Source: CAZYQW01 sp964649825 (GTDB taxonomy: Bacteria; Planctomycetota; B15-G4; JADJEK01). From it: a stretch of DNA of 64,000 nucleotides. Below the pieces are notes generated by a model. The model ran no database searches. It saw only the letters and a program-made list of their open reading frames with translations, and was not told the DNA's origin. Where the stretch lies: positions 11,190 through 75,189 of the forward strand of contig CAZYQW010000045.1 of NCBI GenBank assembly GCA_964649825.1, in the 5' to 3' direction. Made by a program: the position numbers and the translations under genes. Positions 17,342 to 29,302 of the stretch are shown here, piece after piece (within the stretch, counting starts at the first letter, position 1; each line of letters starts with the position of its first letter).

Positions 17342-18770
17342 GTCGGTTCCTCGAACGTGAGCTGGCCGCGGCGCGCCTCGACGCAGCTTCGCGTGCTCGG
17401 CAGCACCTTCCCCGGGTTCAGGAGCGACGCTCCGTTGAACGCGTCGCGGACCGCGCGCATCTTCGCGAGGTCGTCGTCGGTGAAGACGAGGTGCATGGAG
17501 TCGCGCTTCTCGATCCCGATTCCGTGCTCCCCTGACAGCGACCCGCCGGCGTCGACGCAGACGCGCAGGATCTCCGCCCCAGCCGCCACGACGCGCTCGG
17601 TCTCGTCGTCGTCGCGGCGGTCGTACGAGACGTTCGGATGCAGGTTGCCGTCGCCGGCGTGGAACACGTTCGAGAGGCGGATCCGATACCGCCGCCCGAT
17701 CTCCAACACCTGAGCGAGCACTTCGGGCAGACGCGAGCGCGGGACGACCGCGTCCTGCACGTAGAGGTCGGGCGCGAGCCGGCCCATCGCGCCGAACGCG
17801 CCCTTGCGCCCCTTCCAGAGCCGCAGGCGATGCGCCTCGTCCCGCGCGCGCTCCGACGAGAGCACGCCGACCGCGGTCACGATGGCGAGCACGCGCTCGG
17901 CGCTTTCCTCGACGACCACGGCCGGACCGTCGAACTCGGCGAGCAGCACCGCGCCCGCGTCCTTCGGGTAGCCCGCGGCGTACACCGACGCCTCGACCGC
18001 CTCGATCGTGAGTCGATCGAGGATCTCCAGCGCCGATGGCTGCAGCCCGTCCGTGATGATCCTCCTCACCGCCTCGCACGCGCCCTCCACCGTCGTGAAC
18101 GCGAACAGCAGCGTCTCGACGACCTCGGGGACCGGCACGAGCCGCAGGATCGCCTCGGTGACGATCGCGCAGGTCCCCTCGGAGCCGACGAGGATCCCGG
18201 TCAGGTCGAGCCCCGGCGGGTCCGCGGCGGGCGACCCGACTCGGATCGTCTCGCCGTCGGGAAGCACGGCGGTGAGTCCGAGCACGTGACGCGCGGTCGC
18301 GCCGTACTTGAAGCAATGCGGCCCGCCTGCGTTCTCGGCGACGTTGCCGCCGATCGTGCACGCGACCTGCGAGGACGGATCGGGCGCGTAGAACAGCCCG
18401 AACGGGCGCGCCGCCTTCGAGACCGACGCGTTGGTCGCCCCGCACTCGACCACCGCGAAGCGGTTCTCCGGGTCGACGAGCACGATCCTCGTCATGCGCG
18501 ACGTCTCGACGATCACGCCCCCCTCCGGCGCGAGCGCGCCGCCGGAGAGTCCAGTGCCCGCGCCGCGCGCCACGAACGGCACGCCGGCCGCGGCAAGGAC
18601 GCGCACGACGGCGGCGACCTCGGCGGTGTCGTTGGGCAGCACGACCGCGGTCGGCCGGCGACGGAGGTGCGTGAGGCCGTCGCACTCGTACACGAACGTC
18701 TCGCCGGGGTCGTCGAGGACGTGCTTCGCTCCGACGATCTCGCGGAGACGCTCGACGGGCGGGCGGACGC

Positions 18771-18774
<4 letters not shown>
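17338..18774 (-). CDS. glcD: Glycolate oxidase catalytic flavoprotein subunit
   Basis: The catalytic subunit, 478 residues, which oxidises glycolate to glyoxylate. FAD-binding segments are 'FVARGAGTGLSGGALAP', 'ACTIGGNVAENAGGPHCFKY' and 'GILVGSEGTCAIVTEA'; the C-terminal cap has 'FHAGDGNLHPNVSYD' and 'GSLSGEHGIGIEKRD' with the catalytic His residues of the family. A TTG start at 18774 is chosen because it gives a 4-bp TTGA overlap with the aconitase stop and the correct N terminus ('SVRPPVERLREIVGAKHVL'). With glcE and glcF it makes a complete three-subunit enzyme. Confidence 0.94.
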
Positions 18775-21458
<2,684 letters not shown>

Positions 21459-21519
21459 GACGCTCCTCAGGATTCGGTGACCGCGAGAACCGCCTTCCGG
21501 GCTCCCGACGAAGCACCGA

Positions 21520-21525
21520 AGTCTA
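21520..21525 (-). promoter_or_regulatory. Putative -10 element for acnA
   Basis: Minus-strand TAGACT followed by TCGG, 62 bp before the acnA start. The same TAGACTTCGG string precedes the secreted-protein gene at 27113, and TAGAATTCGG precedes the gene at 38065, which suggests a shared promoter form. No good -35 element is visible 16-18 bp upstream. Confidence 0.35.
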
Positions 21526-21677
21526 GCGAAACCAACGGGTCGCATCGACCCCACCGCTCCCTCGGGAACGCCGCCGGCGAACCGCGATCAAAAAACTCCA
21601 GAGACCGTTGTTACCCCGTTCGGCCGGTCACGTATCTACGGGCGAATCTCACGATCGAAGTCCTCGCGACCGAGACC

Positions 21678-21861
21678 GAGAGATTCCGAGTGGCGAGCCA
21701 GGGTTGCTGCGCCGAAGGCGTAAAACCCTCAATCTCTCCTCCCAGTTCCCTGAACACGGGTTTCCCTGGGCCGCTCTCGTACTTTGCCGTTCCCCCCCGG
21801 TCTCTCCTCAAACCATCCTCATTCCCAAGACCCCCGGTTTACTACCGGGGGGGCGGCTTTT
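21678..21861 (+). ncRNA. Candidate structured RNA with pseudoknot and terminator-like hairpin
   Basis: This lies in the 495-bp gene-free gap 21459-21953. Perfect pairings seen: 21698-21703 CCAGGG with 21764-21769; 21688-21694 GAGTGGC with 21770-21776 (one G-U); 21723-21728 AAACCC with 21758-21763; an inner hairpin CGCC-GAA-GGCG (21710-21720); and an 8-bp cross-pairing of 21678-21685 GAGAGATT with 21731-21738, which makes a pseudoknot. Downstream is a hairpin CCCCCGGT/ACCGGGGG (21831-21838 with 21844-21851) followed after 6 nt by TTTT. An upstream CCCCCCCGG (21792-21800) can pair instead with 21845-21853, so two hairpins compete. That is the layout of a riboswitch with terminator and antiterminator, or of an independent small RNA. 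I match it to no known class. Strand is inferred from the T run and the downstream gene. Confidence 0.4.
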
Positions 21862-21941
21862 GCATGGGGGCTCGCTCGAGACCGGCCGCTTCCCGGGCGC
21901 GCGACGCGCGAAGGGGCGAACGCGCTCGATCGGCACGGTCG

Positions 21942-21947
21942 TAGAAT
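21942..21947 (+). promoter_or_regulatory. -10 box of a probable leaderless promoter for the ThiF/MoeB gene
   Basis: TAGAAT ends 6 bp before the GTG start at 21954, and no Shine-Dalgarno sequence is present. Transcription would begin at or next to the start codon. If so, the gene can also be transcribed independently of the structured RNA upstream. Confidence 0.45.
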
Positions 21948-21953
21948 GACCGC

Positions 21954-22982
21954 GTGATCCCCCCGCACGACGATCGCTACGGCCGCCAGATCCAATTCCA
22001 CGAGCTCGGCCGGCAAGGCCAGGACCGCATCCGATGCGGACGCGTGGTGGTCATCGGCGTCGGCGCGCTCGGCTGCCAGGAGGCGGCGCTGCTCGTCCGG
22101 GCCGGGGTGGGCTCGCTGCGGCTCGTGGATCGCGACTTCGTGGAGACGTCGAATCTCCACCGTCAGATCCTCTTCACCGAGGACGACGCCGCGCGCGGGC
22201 TCCCGAAGGCCGAGGCGGCGCGCATCCATCTGAGCGCGTCGAACCGGGACGTCGAGATCCAGTCCGTCGTTGCCGACGTCGACGCGTCGACGATCGAGAG
22301 CCTCGTGACGGACGTCGACGTCATCGTGGATGGCAGCGACAACTTCGAGGTGCGTTACCTCATGAACGACGTCGCCGTGCGCGATCGACGCCCGTGGGTC
22401 TACGCGGCCTCGGTCGGCGCCTCCGGTTTCCTGATGCCGGTGCTGCCGGGGATCACGCCCTGCCTCCGCTGCCTGGTGCCGGAGCCCCCTCCGACGGGCA
22501 CCGCGGAGACCTGCGAGACGGCGGGCGTCGTCGGCCCCGCACCGGCCGTCGTCGGTTCCCTCGCCGCGATGGAAGCGCTGAAGATCCTGAGCGGACGAGC
22601 CGACGCCGTCTTGCGCGGCGCGTACACGATCGATCTCTGGACGAATCGCATGCGCCGAGTCGACGTCGAGCGGCCCACCCCGGACTGTCCGTGCTGCGGG
22701 AAGCGGCAGTTCTCGTTCCTCGAGGACCGCCGCGGCACTCGGTCGGCCCAGCTCTGCGGGAGGAACGCGGTGCAGGTTCGCCCCGCCGCCGCGGCTCCGT
22801 TCCCCTACGACGAGGTCGTGGCCCGGCTCCGCGGATCGACCGAGTTGACCGAGAACCCGTATCTCGCGCGCTTTTGCCACGGAGAGATCGAAGTGCACCT
22901 CTTCCGTGACGGGCGCGCCATCGTGACGGGCACGGACGACCCGGCCCGGGCCCGCGCGATCTACGCCCGCTTCGTCGGCTGA
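21954..22982 (+). CDS. ThiF/MoeB/HesA-family E1-like adenylyltransferase
   Basis: A 342-residue enzyme that adenylates the C-terminal Gly-Gly of a small sulfur-carrier protein (ThiS, MoaD or similar). The nucleotide site is 'VVVIGVGALGCQEAALLVRA' and 'LVDRDFVETSNLHRQILF'; 'VDGSDNFEVRYLMNDVAV' follows. The zinc ligands are Cys170-x2-Cys173 and the CPCC at 245-248, and the candidate catalytic Cys187 lies in 'AETCETAGVVGPAP'. The last 90 residues are a small extra domain rather than a full rhodanese domain. No carrier-protein gene is adjacent, so whether it serves thiamine, molybdopterin or another thio-pathway is open. Confidence 0.88.
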   Translation: MIPPHDDRYGRQIQFHELGRQGQDRIRCGRVVVIGVGALGCQEAALLVRAGVGSLRLVDRDFVETSNLHRQILFTEDDAARGLPKAEAARIHLSASNRDVEIQSVVADVDASTIESLVTDVDVIVDGSDNFEVRYLMNDVAVRDRRPWVYAASVGASGFLMPVLPGITPCLRCLVPEPPPTGTAETCETAGVVGPAPAVVGSLAAMEALKILSGRADAVLRGAYTIDLWTNRMRRVDVERPTPDCPCCGKRQFSFLEDRRGTRSAQLCGRNAVQVRPAAAAPFPYDEVVARLRGSTELTENPYLARFCHGEIEVHLFRDGRAIVTGTDDPARARAIYARFVG

Positions 22983-22983
22983 C

Positions 22984-25950
22984 CTACTTGACGTTGTAGA
23001 TCATGCCGGACCGGAACTGCCCGACCGCCGGGTCGGCGACGAACTTTCGCTCGAAGGCCGGGCTCAGCGGGTCGACGAAGAACGGCGTCGCGTCGACCGG
23101 GTTGTACGCGTCCGGCACGCTGGTCGTCTGTCCGTCGGTGCTCGGCGCGGTCGGCGACGCGATCTTCGGCAGCGACCCGGCCATGTAGACGAGGCCGCTC
23201 GGGAAGCCCGACAGCCACCTCAACGACCCGGCCGTGATCGCTCGGTTGAACGCGGGCTGAACGCCGCCGTTGTCGGGCAGCCGCAGCGGGTCGCCGAACG
23301 CGTTCAAGTCCTGCATCACCACCTCTTGACGCGGATCCTGGACCTTGCCGGTCCGATTCAGGACGTAGGCGACCTTAGGTTCGATCTGACTCGGCGTCAC
23401 GCTCGTGATCGTCGCACCGTTCTCGACCGCGATCGGAGTGGTGGTCGTGCCGAACGCGGTCAACCGCAGCGCCGGACCCGGATTGTTGCCATCGAAGAGG
23501 AACAGGTTCTCGATGTTGTTCTCGCCCGGGGGGCCCGTCCTGAGGCGGCTGGAGAAGTAGTAGAAGTTCGCGAGCGCACCGGCCCCACCGACGCGGCGGA
23601 CGCGGACGTAGCTCGGAACCTGCTCGTTGAAGAAGCCCGAGTTCGTCAGCAGATCCGGTGTTCCGAACGGCGGCTTTCCCGCGCCGGGCGTCTCTTCGAA
23701 CGACGTGCCGGTGACGTTCGTGATCTTGAACGACGGGTCACCCGTGCCGGTCTCCGAGCCCACCGCCACCGCGTAGAGGTTGTAGAGGTCGTTCAGGGTC
23801 AGGTGCTGGTCGTGGAAGAAGTACCGCGTGCCTCGATCCGGCGACAGGAACGATCCGCCGTAGTCCACCGTCGGCAGGTCGGTGGAGCTCGCGGGCAAGT
23901 CCCACGGCCCCTCGAGCGCCTTCGACCCCGGGCCCTTGTCGGCGTACTCCGGCCCGCCGAGCGAGCGCGTCAGGTTCAACACCTTCCCGGAGTTCACGTT
24001 GATCACGAACAGGTCGCTGTTGTCGCTCGCCGCCCCGGCGTTCGGCTTGCCCTGGTGGAAGAGCAGGAACTTGTTGTCGTCGGTGAGGTGCAGTCCCTGC
24101 GTTGCCTTGAACTCGTTCACGGTGTCGAACAGCCCGCCGCTGCTGACGTCGAAGATCAAGTCCTGCACGTTTCCGGCGCCCTGGCCGTTGGTCTGTGCGA
24201 TGAAGGGAATCGAACCGTCGGCGCCGACCTGTCGCGCACCGGCGTAGACCGAACCATCCTTCGAGAGGCTGGCCCAGGTCGACGTGCCGTCGCTGGTGTC
24301 GAGGTCGTCGACGAGCATGAAGTTGTTCGGGAACGCCGTGATGTTCATGGGGACGTACGAGCCGAACACCGTGAACTTCGAGAACGAGATCACGTCCTCC
24401 TTCTGGGCGCCCGGCCCGGCGACGACGCAGAGCGAGTCGCGGGCGGCGTTCACGAGGCTCGTCCGGTTGACGTGCGCGAAGGTGCCGAACTCGCCCGGGG
24501 AGGGGATGATCTTGACCGCCTGGTCGATGCCGTTCATGTGCACCTTCCAGAGCCGATTCGGGAAGAGGCTCTCGAGCGTCGACGCGCTGTTCGTCGAGGG
24601 GAAGAACCCGAAGTAGCCGCCGACGTTGTCGAGCACGAAGCTGATGCCCTCCTCCCAGACGCGTCGGACCTCGCCGTTCGCGGTCGGGGTCGCTTCTCGG
24701 ATCGGCTGCCCGTTGCTGAAGGTCCCGCCCGGCTCGAGGTTCAAGAGGAAGAGCCGATCGAAGCCGCTCGAGCTCTGGTCGAGCACGACCAGCGCTCGCT
24801 TTCCGTCCGGCGTGACCCCGACCTCGATCTCCCACGGCGAACGCGTCGCGGACTCGGTGAAGGTGGCGAACGACGACGGCACGAGGTTGCGCCACTGGTT
24901 CGTGTCCTTGAACAGGATCCCGAACCCGTACGTCGGCTGCGCCGTCGTCCCGTTGCGCCAGTGGAAGAGCGCCTTGTTTCCGGGGCATTCGATCCGGGGG
25001 AACTCGAAGTTCTCGTTGTTGCGCGCCGGTTGCGTGCCGGTGAACACCTCGATGCTCGAGGCATAGCCCTGGATCGCCTTGTACGCCGAGTCGACGATCG
25101 TGGTGCCGTCGGGCGGTGAGCTCGTCGCGTTCGCCTCCTGGTGTCCGGCGAGCGCGATCATCCACATGTCGAACCGGGTCGGAAAGCCGTCCGAGGCGAA
25201 CTCGGGCGCGACGGTGAACGTGCCGGCGACGCCGTCGTCGAGGTTCGTATCCGCCACGATCCCCACCGTCTGCTCTCCGCCGACCGTGACCGTCGACGCG
25301 CTCGTCGCGACCCCCTGCGAGTACGCGATCGACGCGGAATGCGTGATCGCCTGGAAGTTGCAGCGGATGCCGTTGCCCACCCGTACGGTCAGGTTCGTCA
25401 TGTCGAGCGACACGACCTGGAGGAACAAGGTCGCCCCGTCGACGAGCGGGATGACGATCGGCTTCGTCGGACCGAACGGCGCGGTCGGAGTCTCGGCCGC
25501 GTCGTTGTCGACCATGACCGCCACGGGCGGAACGAGCGCGTTCAGCACGAAGTTGCCGTTGGCGTCGAACCGGAAGATCGGCGACGGCATGTTCGTCACG
25601 AAGTCTCCGGCCGGGATCCCGAGCTGGCCGGCGATGTAGGTCATGCCGATGCCGTCGAAGACGGGGTGGATCGGGGAGTCGATCTTGTCGGTCGCGTCCA
25701 CGAGCGGCTGCAGGAAGAACCCGGTCGACAACGCCTGGTTGGCGTCGAGCGAAAGCAGCAGTCCGAACGGAGCCCCGGGCGTCCCGGTCATCGCGATCGT
25801 CAGCGGCGTGAACTTCGTGAGCTCGACGACCGTCGTGTTATCACCCGTCGCGCCGTTGATCGTCAGCGTCGGATCGACGTCCGCGCCCGCGATCGAAGCC
25901 AGGACGAGGGCGGCGGAAAGAACGTTCAGGGTCCGGGTCGATCGCGCCAC
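22984..25950 (-). CDS. Large secreted protein, probable beta-propeller
   Basis: A 988-residue exported protein I cannot name. The GTG start at 25950 has a very good GGAGG site and opens a Sec signal peptide (hydrophobic core 'LNVLSAALVLASIAGA', cleavage near residue 23). The mature protein begins with a roughly 200-residue beta-rich region containing 'TPLTIAMTGTPGAPFGLLLS', a phrase I associate with large exported proteins of some high-GC Planctomycetota. The remainder has many short strands with Asp/Gly turns ('GVTPDGKRALVVLDQ', 'LTDDNKFLLFHQG', 'FLSPDRGTRYFFHDQ'), as in TolB/WD40-like propellers. It has almost no Cys. It converges on thiF with a 1-bp gap. Confidence 0.7.
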   Translation of the reverse strand: MARSTRTLNVLSAALVLASIAGADVDPTLTINGATGDNTTVVELTKFTPLTIAMTGTPGAPFGLLLSLDANQALSTGFFLQPLVDATDKIDSPIHPVFDGIGMTYIAGQLGIPAGDFVTNMPSPIFRFDANGNFVLNALVPPVAVMVDNDAAETPTAPFGPTKPIVIPLVDGATLFLQVVSLDMTNLTVRVGNGIRCNFQAITHSASIAYSQGVATSASTVTVGGEQTVGIVADTNLDDGVAGTFTVAPEFASDGFPTRFDMWMIALAGHQEANATSSPPDGTTIVDSAYKAIQGYASSIEVFTGTQPARNNENFEFPRIECPGNKALFHWRNGTTAQPTYGFGILFKDTNQWRNLVPSSFATFTESATRSPWEIEVGVTPDGKRALVVLDQSSSGFDRLFLLNLEPGGTFSNGQPIREATPTANGEVRRVWEEGISFVLDNVGGYFGFFPSTNSASTLESLFPNRLWKVHMNGIDQAVKIIPSPGEFGTFAHVNRTSLVNAARDSLCVVAGPGAQKEDVISFSKFTVFGSYVPMNITAFPNNFMLVDDLDTSDGTSTWASLSKDGSVYAGARQVGADGSIPFIAQTNGQGAGNVQDLIFDVSSGGLFDTVNEFKATQGLHLTDDNKFLLFHQGKPNAGAASDNSDLFVINVNSGKVLNLTRSLGGPEYADKGPGSKALEGPWDLPASSTDLPTVDYGGSFLSPDRGTRYFFHDQHLTLNDLYNLYAVAVGSETGTGDPSFKITNVTGTSFEETPGAGKPPFGTPDLLTNSGFFNEQVPSYVRVRRVGGAGALANFYYFSSRLRTGPPGENNIENLFLFDGNNPGPALRLTAFGTTTTPIAVENGATITSVTPSQIEPKVAYVLNRTGKVQDPRQEVVMQDLNAFGDPLRLPDNGGVQPAFNRAITAGSLRWLSGFPSGLVYMAGSLPKIASPTAPSTDGQTTSVPDAYNPVDATPFFVDPLSPAFERKFVADPAVGQFRSGMIYNVK

Positions 25951-26105
25951 TAGGGTACCTCCAACGGGTGGGGTGGGGGGCGAGGGTGGTCGGAGCGGGC
26001 GACCCCGGCCAGTCGATGCGAGCCACGTGCGCGGGGCAAGCGCCGCCACATCGCGACGGAACGGCAGCGTCCGCTCCTCGATGCTCCGAGCGTGTTCTAC
26101 GTCGA

Positions 26106-26134
26106 AGTGTACGCCACGGTAACGACGTGGTCAA
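26106..26134 (-). promoter_or_regulatory. Promoter of the 988-residue secreted protein gene
   Basis: On the minus strand TTGACC (26134-26129), a 17-bp spacer and TACACT (26111-26106) form a sigma-70-type promoter. The predicted leader of about 150 nt ends at the GTG at 25950 and contains its GGAGG site. Confidence 0.5.
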
Positions 26135-26168
26135 GCGAAGCGGCCGACGCCCGGAAGCCCTTGCAGGT

Positions 26169-27113
26169 TCACGGTCTCTCGAGTTCCAGCTCGCTGATCT
26201 CCGGGTCGAATCGAACGTTGACGATCGACACGTGCTCGATCCGCTCCGCGTTGTCCGCGACCGTCGCGTGGACCTCGCTCGGAATCCGGATGCCGTCGAC
26301 TTCCTGGTACGCGCCGATCGTCAGCGTCGGCGCGTACGCACCATAGACGTACGGCCGCGACCCCATCAGGAACCGCATTTGGGCCACCTCCGGCTCGTCC
26401 CCCATCGTGATCCAGAGCTCCGCCACGTCGCCGCAGGTTCCCGCGAACTCGTCCGGCATCGCCGCGCGGAGCTTGTGGTACGTCAAGGTCGCCGGCTGAT
26501 AATCGGAATAGCCACCGACCCCGTTCTCGTCCGGCTCGATGTACTTCTGGGGCTCGTACGTCGTGACGGTCGCGACGCCGTCGTACGCCAGCTCGACACC
26601 CGCCTTCTGCAGCAGCCACGGGCCGAGCACGATGAAGACCTCGTTGTAGTAGACGGCTTTCGTGATCGCTTCCCAATGGGCCGATGTCATGACGCTCGGC
26701 CCCATCCGCTTGAAGATGTCGTCGCCGTTCATCACGTACGCGACGTTCTGCGCCTTCCCGTTGGCCGGATCGATCGTCACCTCCTCGACCCGCGCCCGCA
26801 GCTCCTCGCCGCTCCAATCGGTGCGGATCCGGAACTTCTCCCAGAACGCCATCGATGTCCCGCGGACGCTGTGGATGATCCGGTGGTACTCCATCCCCTT
26901 GCGCTGATCGAGCTTCTCGCCCCCCATGCGCTTGACGACCGCCGCGAGCAGCTCGCTCGGATCGACGTCGTCCGACGCCTCGATCGACTCGGAGATCGGA
27001 TAGGGAACCGTCGAGCCGACGGCTCCGGTCTCCGTCTTGGAGGCGTCTTGGGCGATCGCGGTCGGGCCGGAGAACGCAAGCAGCAGGCAGGTACGGAGTG
27101 CAAACCGGTTCAT
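26169..27113 (-). CDS. Hypothetical secreted protein
   Basis: A 314-residue exported protein with a clean Sec signal peptide ('LRTCLLLAFSGPTAIAQ', cleaved near residue 22). The mature part has 'VDPSELLAAVVKRMGGEKLD' near its start and a beta-rich body ('EKFRIRTDWSGEELRARVEE', 'SIVNVRFDPEISELELERP' at the C terminus). The layout recalls outer-membrane lipoprotein-sorting-like (LolA/LolB-type) folds seen in 'DUF'-class proteins, in which an N-terminal helix precedes a strand sheet that asks about a surface, but the resemblance is weak. A good AGGAG site precedes the ATG. It lies upstream of, and in line with, truD but is separated from the large secreted protein by its promoter. Confidence 0.65.
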   Translation of the reverse strand: MNRFALRTCLLLAFSGPTAIAQDASKTETGAVGSTVPYPISESIEASDDVDPSELLAAVVKRMGGEKLDQRKGMEYHRIIHSVRGTSMAFWEKFRIRTDWSGEELRARVEEVTIDPANGKAQNVAYVMNGDDIFKRMGPSVMTSAHWEAITKAVYYNEVFIVLGPWLLQKAGVELAYDGVATVTTYEPQKYIEPDENGVGGYSDYQPATLTYHKLRAAMPDEFAGTCGDVAELWITMGDEPEVAQMRFLMGSRPYVYGAYAPTLTIGAYQEVDGIRIPSEVHATVADNAERIEHVSIVNVRFDPEISELELERP

Positions 27114-27140
27114 GACGAGCTCCTGGTCGAGATGCGCCGA

Positions 27141-27146
27141 AGTCTA
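27141..27146 (-). promoter_or_regulatory. Putative -10 element for the secreted protein at 27113
   Basis: Minus-strand TAGACT followed by TCGG, giving a predicted leader of about 20 nt. It is identical over ten bases to the element before acnA. No convincing -35. Confidence 0.35.
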
Positions 27147-27193
27147 CCAGATTCCCGGTGCGGTGGAGAGAAGGTGTTGCGACGCGGTCGATG

Positions 27194-28420
27194 TCACTGC
27201 GCGTCGACCGCGTCGATCGAGTCGGCCTCGCTCGGCTTCATGATCTCGCGCAGCAACGTCGTCGCGTACGCGCCGGGCGGCAGCGAGAAATGGAGGATCA
27301 AGTCGTTGCCATCCGCGCCGACGCTCGCGTCCGATACCGGCACGCGGAGCGGCCGCCGCGCGCCACGCCAACCCGGGGCGAGGCGGAACATGTCGCGCGT
27401 GAGTCCGTTGGCGGCCAGCACCGATTCCTCGATCGCGGCCGCCTCCGCGGTCGGCGTGCCGGAGCGCGGTCCGAACAGCGGCCCGGACGGGCTGATCTCC
27501 ACCCGCCGGCGCCGCTCCTCTTCCGCGGCGGGGTCGCCGAGCGCGAAGACAGCGCCGTTGCGATGGAGCCACACGAGCTCCCCTTCGACGAACCGATCGT
27601 AGCCATCGAAGCGACGGCAGAGCACCTGGTTGAAGAGCTCCGACTGGTACGCCGAGCGAAAGAGGTCCACCAGCGCGTGATCGAGGGTTCGGACCGCCAC
27701 GATCGGCCGGCCCGGGAAACGGGCGGCCGCGAGCAGCACCCGGCGCTCCCGCGCGTGACCGCCCTCCAGGAGCGCCGCGGCGCGAGCCGCGTCCTTCTCC
27801 TCGAGCGCCGCTCGGGCCGCCTCGCCCTGGTCTCCCGCGATCCCGCCGATGAGCTCCTGGAGAAACGCCCACCCGTCCGAGAGCAGAAGCGCACGACCCA
27901 GCCGATGCGTGTTCCCGGCCCGGCCGAAGCGCTGCTCGCCGAACGAGTTCGGAACCCCGCGCTCGGAGAGGATCGCGAGCGCCTCGCGCGCCGACGCGAG
28001 CGCGCCGGCGGCTGCGTCGCGAATGCGCACGCGGAACCGGTTCCCGGCGAGGTGACCCTTCTTCAACTTGTTGCCGTGGCGCGCGACGTCGAGGACGCGG
28101 ATGCCGGGCACGTCGAGCGCGGCGACGGCGTCGGGATCGACGTGCTCGATCGAGACCCGCTGCACCGTGACCGCGTCCGCGTCCTTCAGCCCCGCGTACC
28201 CCACGCGGTCCGGCGACGCGCCGAGGGCACGCGAGAGACGCCGCGCGGCCTCGTGCGTCGAGAGTCCGCGTTTCTCGATCGTGCACATGACGTGGTCGCC
28301 GGTGCCCGACGCGGGATAGAGCGGAATCTCCTCGACGCAGAAGTCCTCGGGAACCGCTCGGATCCGGCCGCCGACCCCCGCGACGTCCGTGGTGACGTAC
28401 GGCAGCCGGACGCGACTCAC
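27194..28420 (-). CDS. truD: tRNA pseudouridine(13) synthase
   Basis: A 408-residue TruD-family enzyme that makes pseudouridine at position 13 of some tRNAs. The catalytic Asp80 is in 'VGYAGLKDADAVTVQRVSI', and the family stretch 'GVPNSFGEQRFGRAGNTH' and 'FRSAYQSELFNQVLCRR' are clear. The insertion domain that is typical of TruD occupies the middle. The GTG start at 28420 overlaps the nadK stop by 4 bp (GTGA), and 'RIRAVPEDFCVEEIPLY' lies close behind it as expected. It is the last gene of the rny-ymdB-ispA-dxs-nadK-truD run. Confidence 0.92.
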   Translation of the reverse strand: MSRVRLPYVTTDVAGVGGRIRAVPEDFCVEEIPLYPASGTGDHVMCTIEKRGLSTHEAARRLSRALGASPDRVGYAGLKDADAVTVQRVSIEHVDPDAVAALDVPGIRVLDVARHGNKLKKGHLAGNRFRVRIRDAAAGALASAREALAILSERGVPNSFGEQRFGRAGNTHRLGRALLLSDGWAFLQELIGGIAGDQGEAARAALEEKDAARAAALLEGGHARERRVLLAAARFPGRPIVAVRTLDHALVDLFRSAYQSELFNQVLCRRFDGYDRFVEGELVWLHRNGAVFALGDPAAEEERRRRVEISPSGPLFGPRSGTPTAEAAAIEESVLAANGLTRDMFRLAPGWRGARRPLRVPVSDASVGADGNDLILHFSLPPGAYATTLLREIMKPSEADSIDAVDAQ

Positions 28421-29289
28421 ACCGGCCCCGGCGACGAACCGTCCTCGCTCGGGAACGGAACGGATCCACCCCAGCGGAACTTCTCGCGCAGCGTCTGGAA
28501 GAACGTCCGTTCGACGATCGAGACGAATCGAACCGTGTCGGCCGCGCGCTGCACCCAGAGACACTCGCCGGAGCGGAGCTTCACGGTGCGCTGTCCGTCC
28601 AGCGACAGGAGGGCGGAGCGCCGGTATCGGGGCACGACCCGGATGGTGAGCACGCGGCCCGCGTCCAACACGAGCGGACGGCTGGAGAGCGTGTGAGGCG
28701 CCAGCGGCGTGACCAGGATCGACTTCGATCCCGGCTCGACGACCGGCCCGCCCGCCGCGAGCGAGTGCGCGGTCGAGCCGAGCGGCGTCGAGATGATCAG
28801 ACCGTCGCCGCGATAGCGCGCGACGTCCTGGCCGTCGACTTGAAGGTCGAGCGCGAGCATCCGCGCCGGCGTGCGAGCCGTGACGACCGCGTCGTTGACC
28901 GCGCGGCCCACCGGCGCGCGGCGGCCGTCGCGCTCGAGGTCGCACGCCAGCACGAAACGGTCGACGAGCTTCCCTTCGCCCGCGAAGAGTCGTTCGAGGT
29001 ACGGGCGGCAGTTCGACGGTTCGAGCTCGGCGAGGAACCCGAAATGCCCGAGGCGGATGCCGATCAGGGGGATGTCGCGACCCTCCATCCGTACGGAGGT
29101 CGCGAGGATCGCGCCGTCGCCGCCGAGGATCACGATGAGGTCGGCGTCGCCGGGATCGAGCTGTTCGAAGTCGCCGCAGACGCCGACGACGTCGACCCGC
29201 TCCTTCACCCAGGGCAGCAGGTCTTGAATCGCGGACTGGACGCGCGGGTTCCGAGCGTCGCCGACCAAGTAGACGCGAGACCGCTTCAC
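28417..29289 (-). CDS. nadK: NAD kinase
   Basis: Phosphorylates NAD to NADP; 290 residues, the usual length. The family GGDG motif is near residue 56 in 'LIVILGGDGAILATSV', followed by 'LGHFGFLAE', 'VNDAVVTA', and the substrate loop 'DGLIISTPLGSTAHSLAAGG' and 'TPLAPHTLSSRPLVL'. A GTG start is used with no clear ribosome binding site, 13 bp after dxs. NADPH is needed by Dxr/IspH downstream of Dxs, so the pairing with dxs and ispA makes metabolic sense. Confidence 0.94.
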   Translation of the reverse strand: MKRSRVYLVGDARNPRVQSAIQDLLPWVKERVDVVGVCGDFEQLDPGDADLIVILGGDGAILATSVRMEGRDIPLIGIRLGHFGFLAELEPSNCRPYLERLFAGEGKLVDRFVLACDLERDGRRAPVGRAVNDAVVTARTPARMLALDLQVDGQDVARYRGDGLIISTPLGSTAHSLAAGGPVVEPGSKSILVTPLAPHTLSSRPLVLDAGRVLTIRVVPRYRRSALLSLDGQRTVKLRSGECLWVQRAADTVRFVSIVERTFFQTLREKFRWGGSVPFPSEDGSSPGPV

Positions 29290-29302
29290 GTCGAGTTCGG
29301 GC

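Noticed and set aside
21678..21776. Known riboswitch classes (TPP, SAM, SAH, cobalamin) and HDV-like ribozyme
   Set aside because: None of the core consensus strings is present; the strand order resembles HDV superficially but the inner loop is only 3 nt and the catalytic-cytosine segment is missing.
21477..21949. Short open frames in the gap before thiF
   Set aside because: Mixed composition, no start signals, and they cross the structured RNA and its hairpins.
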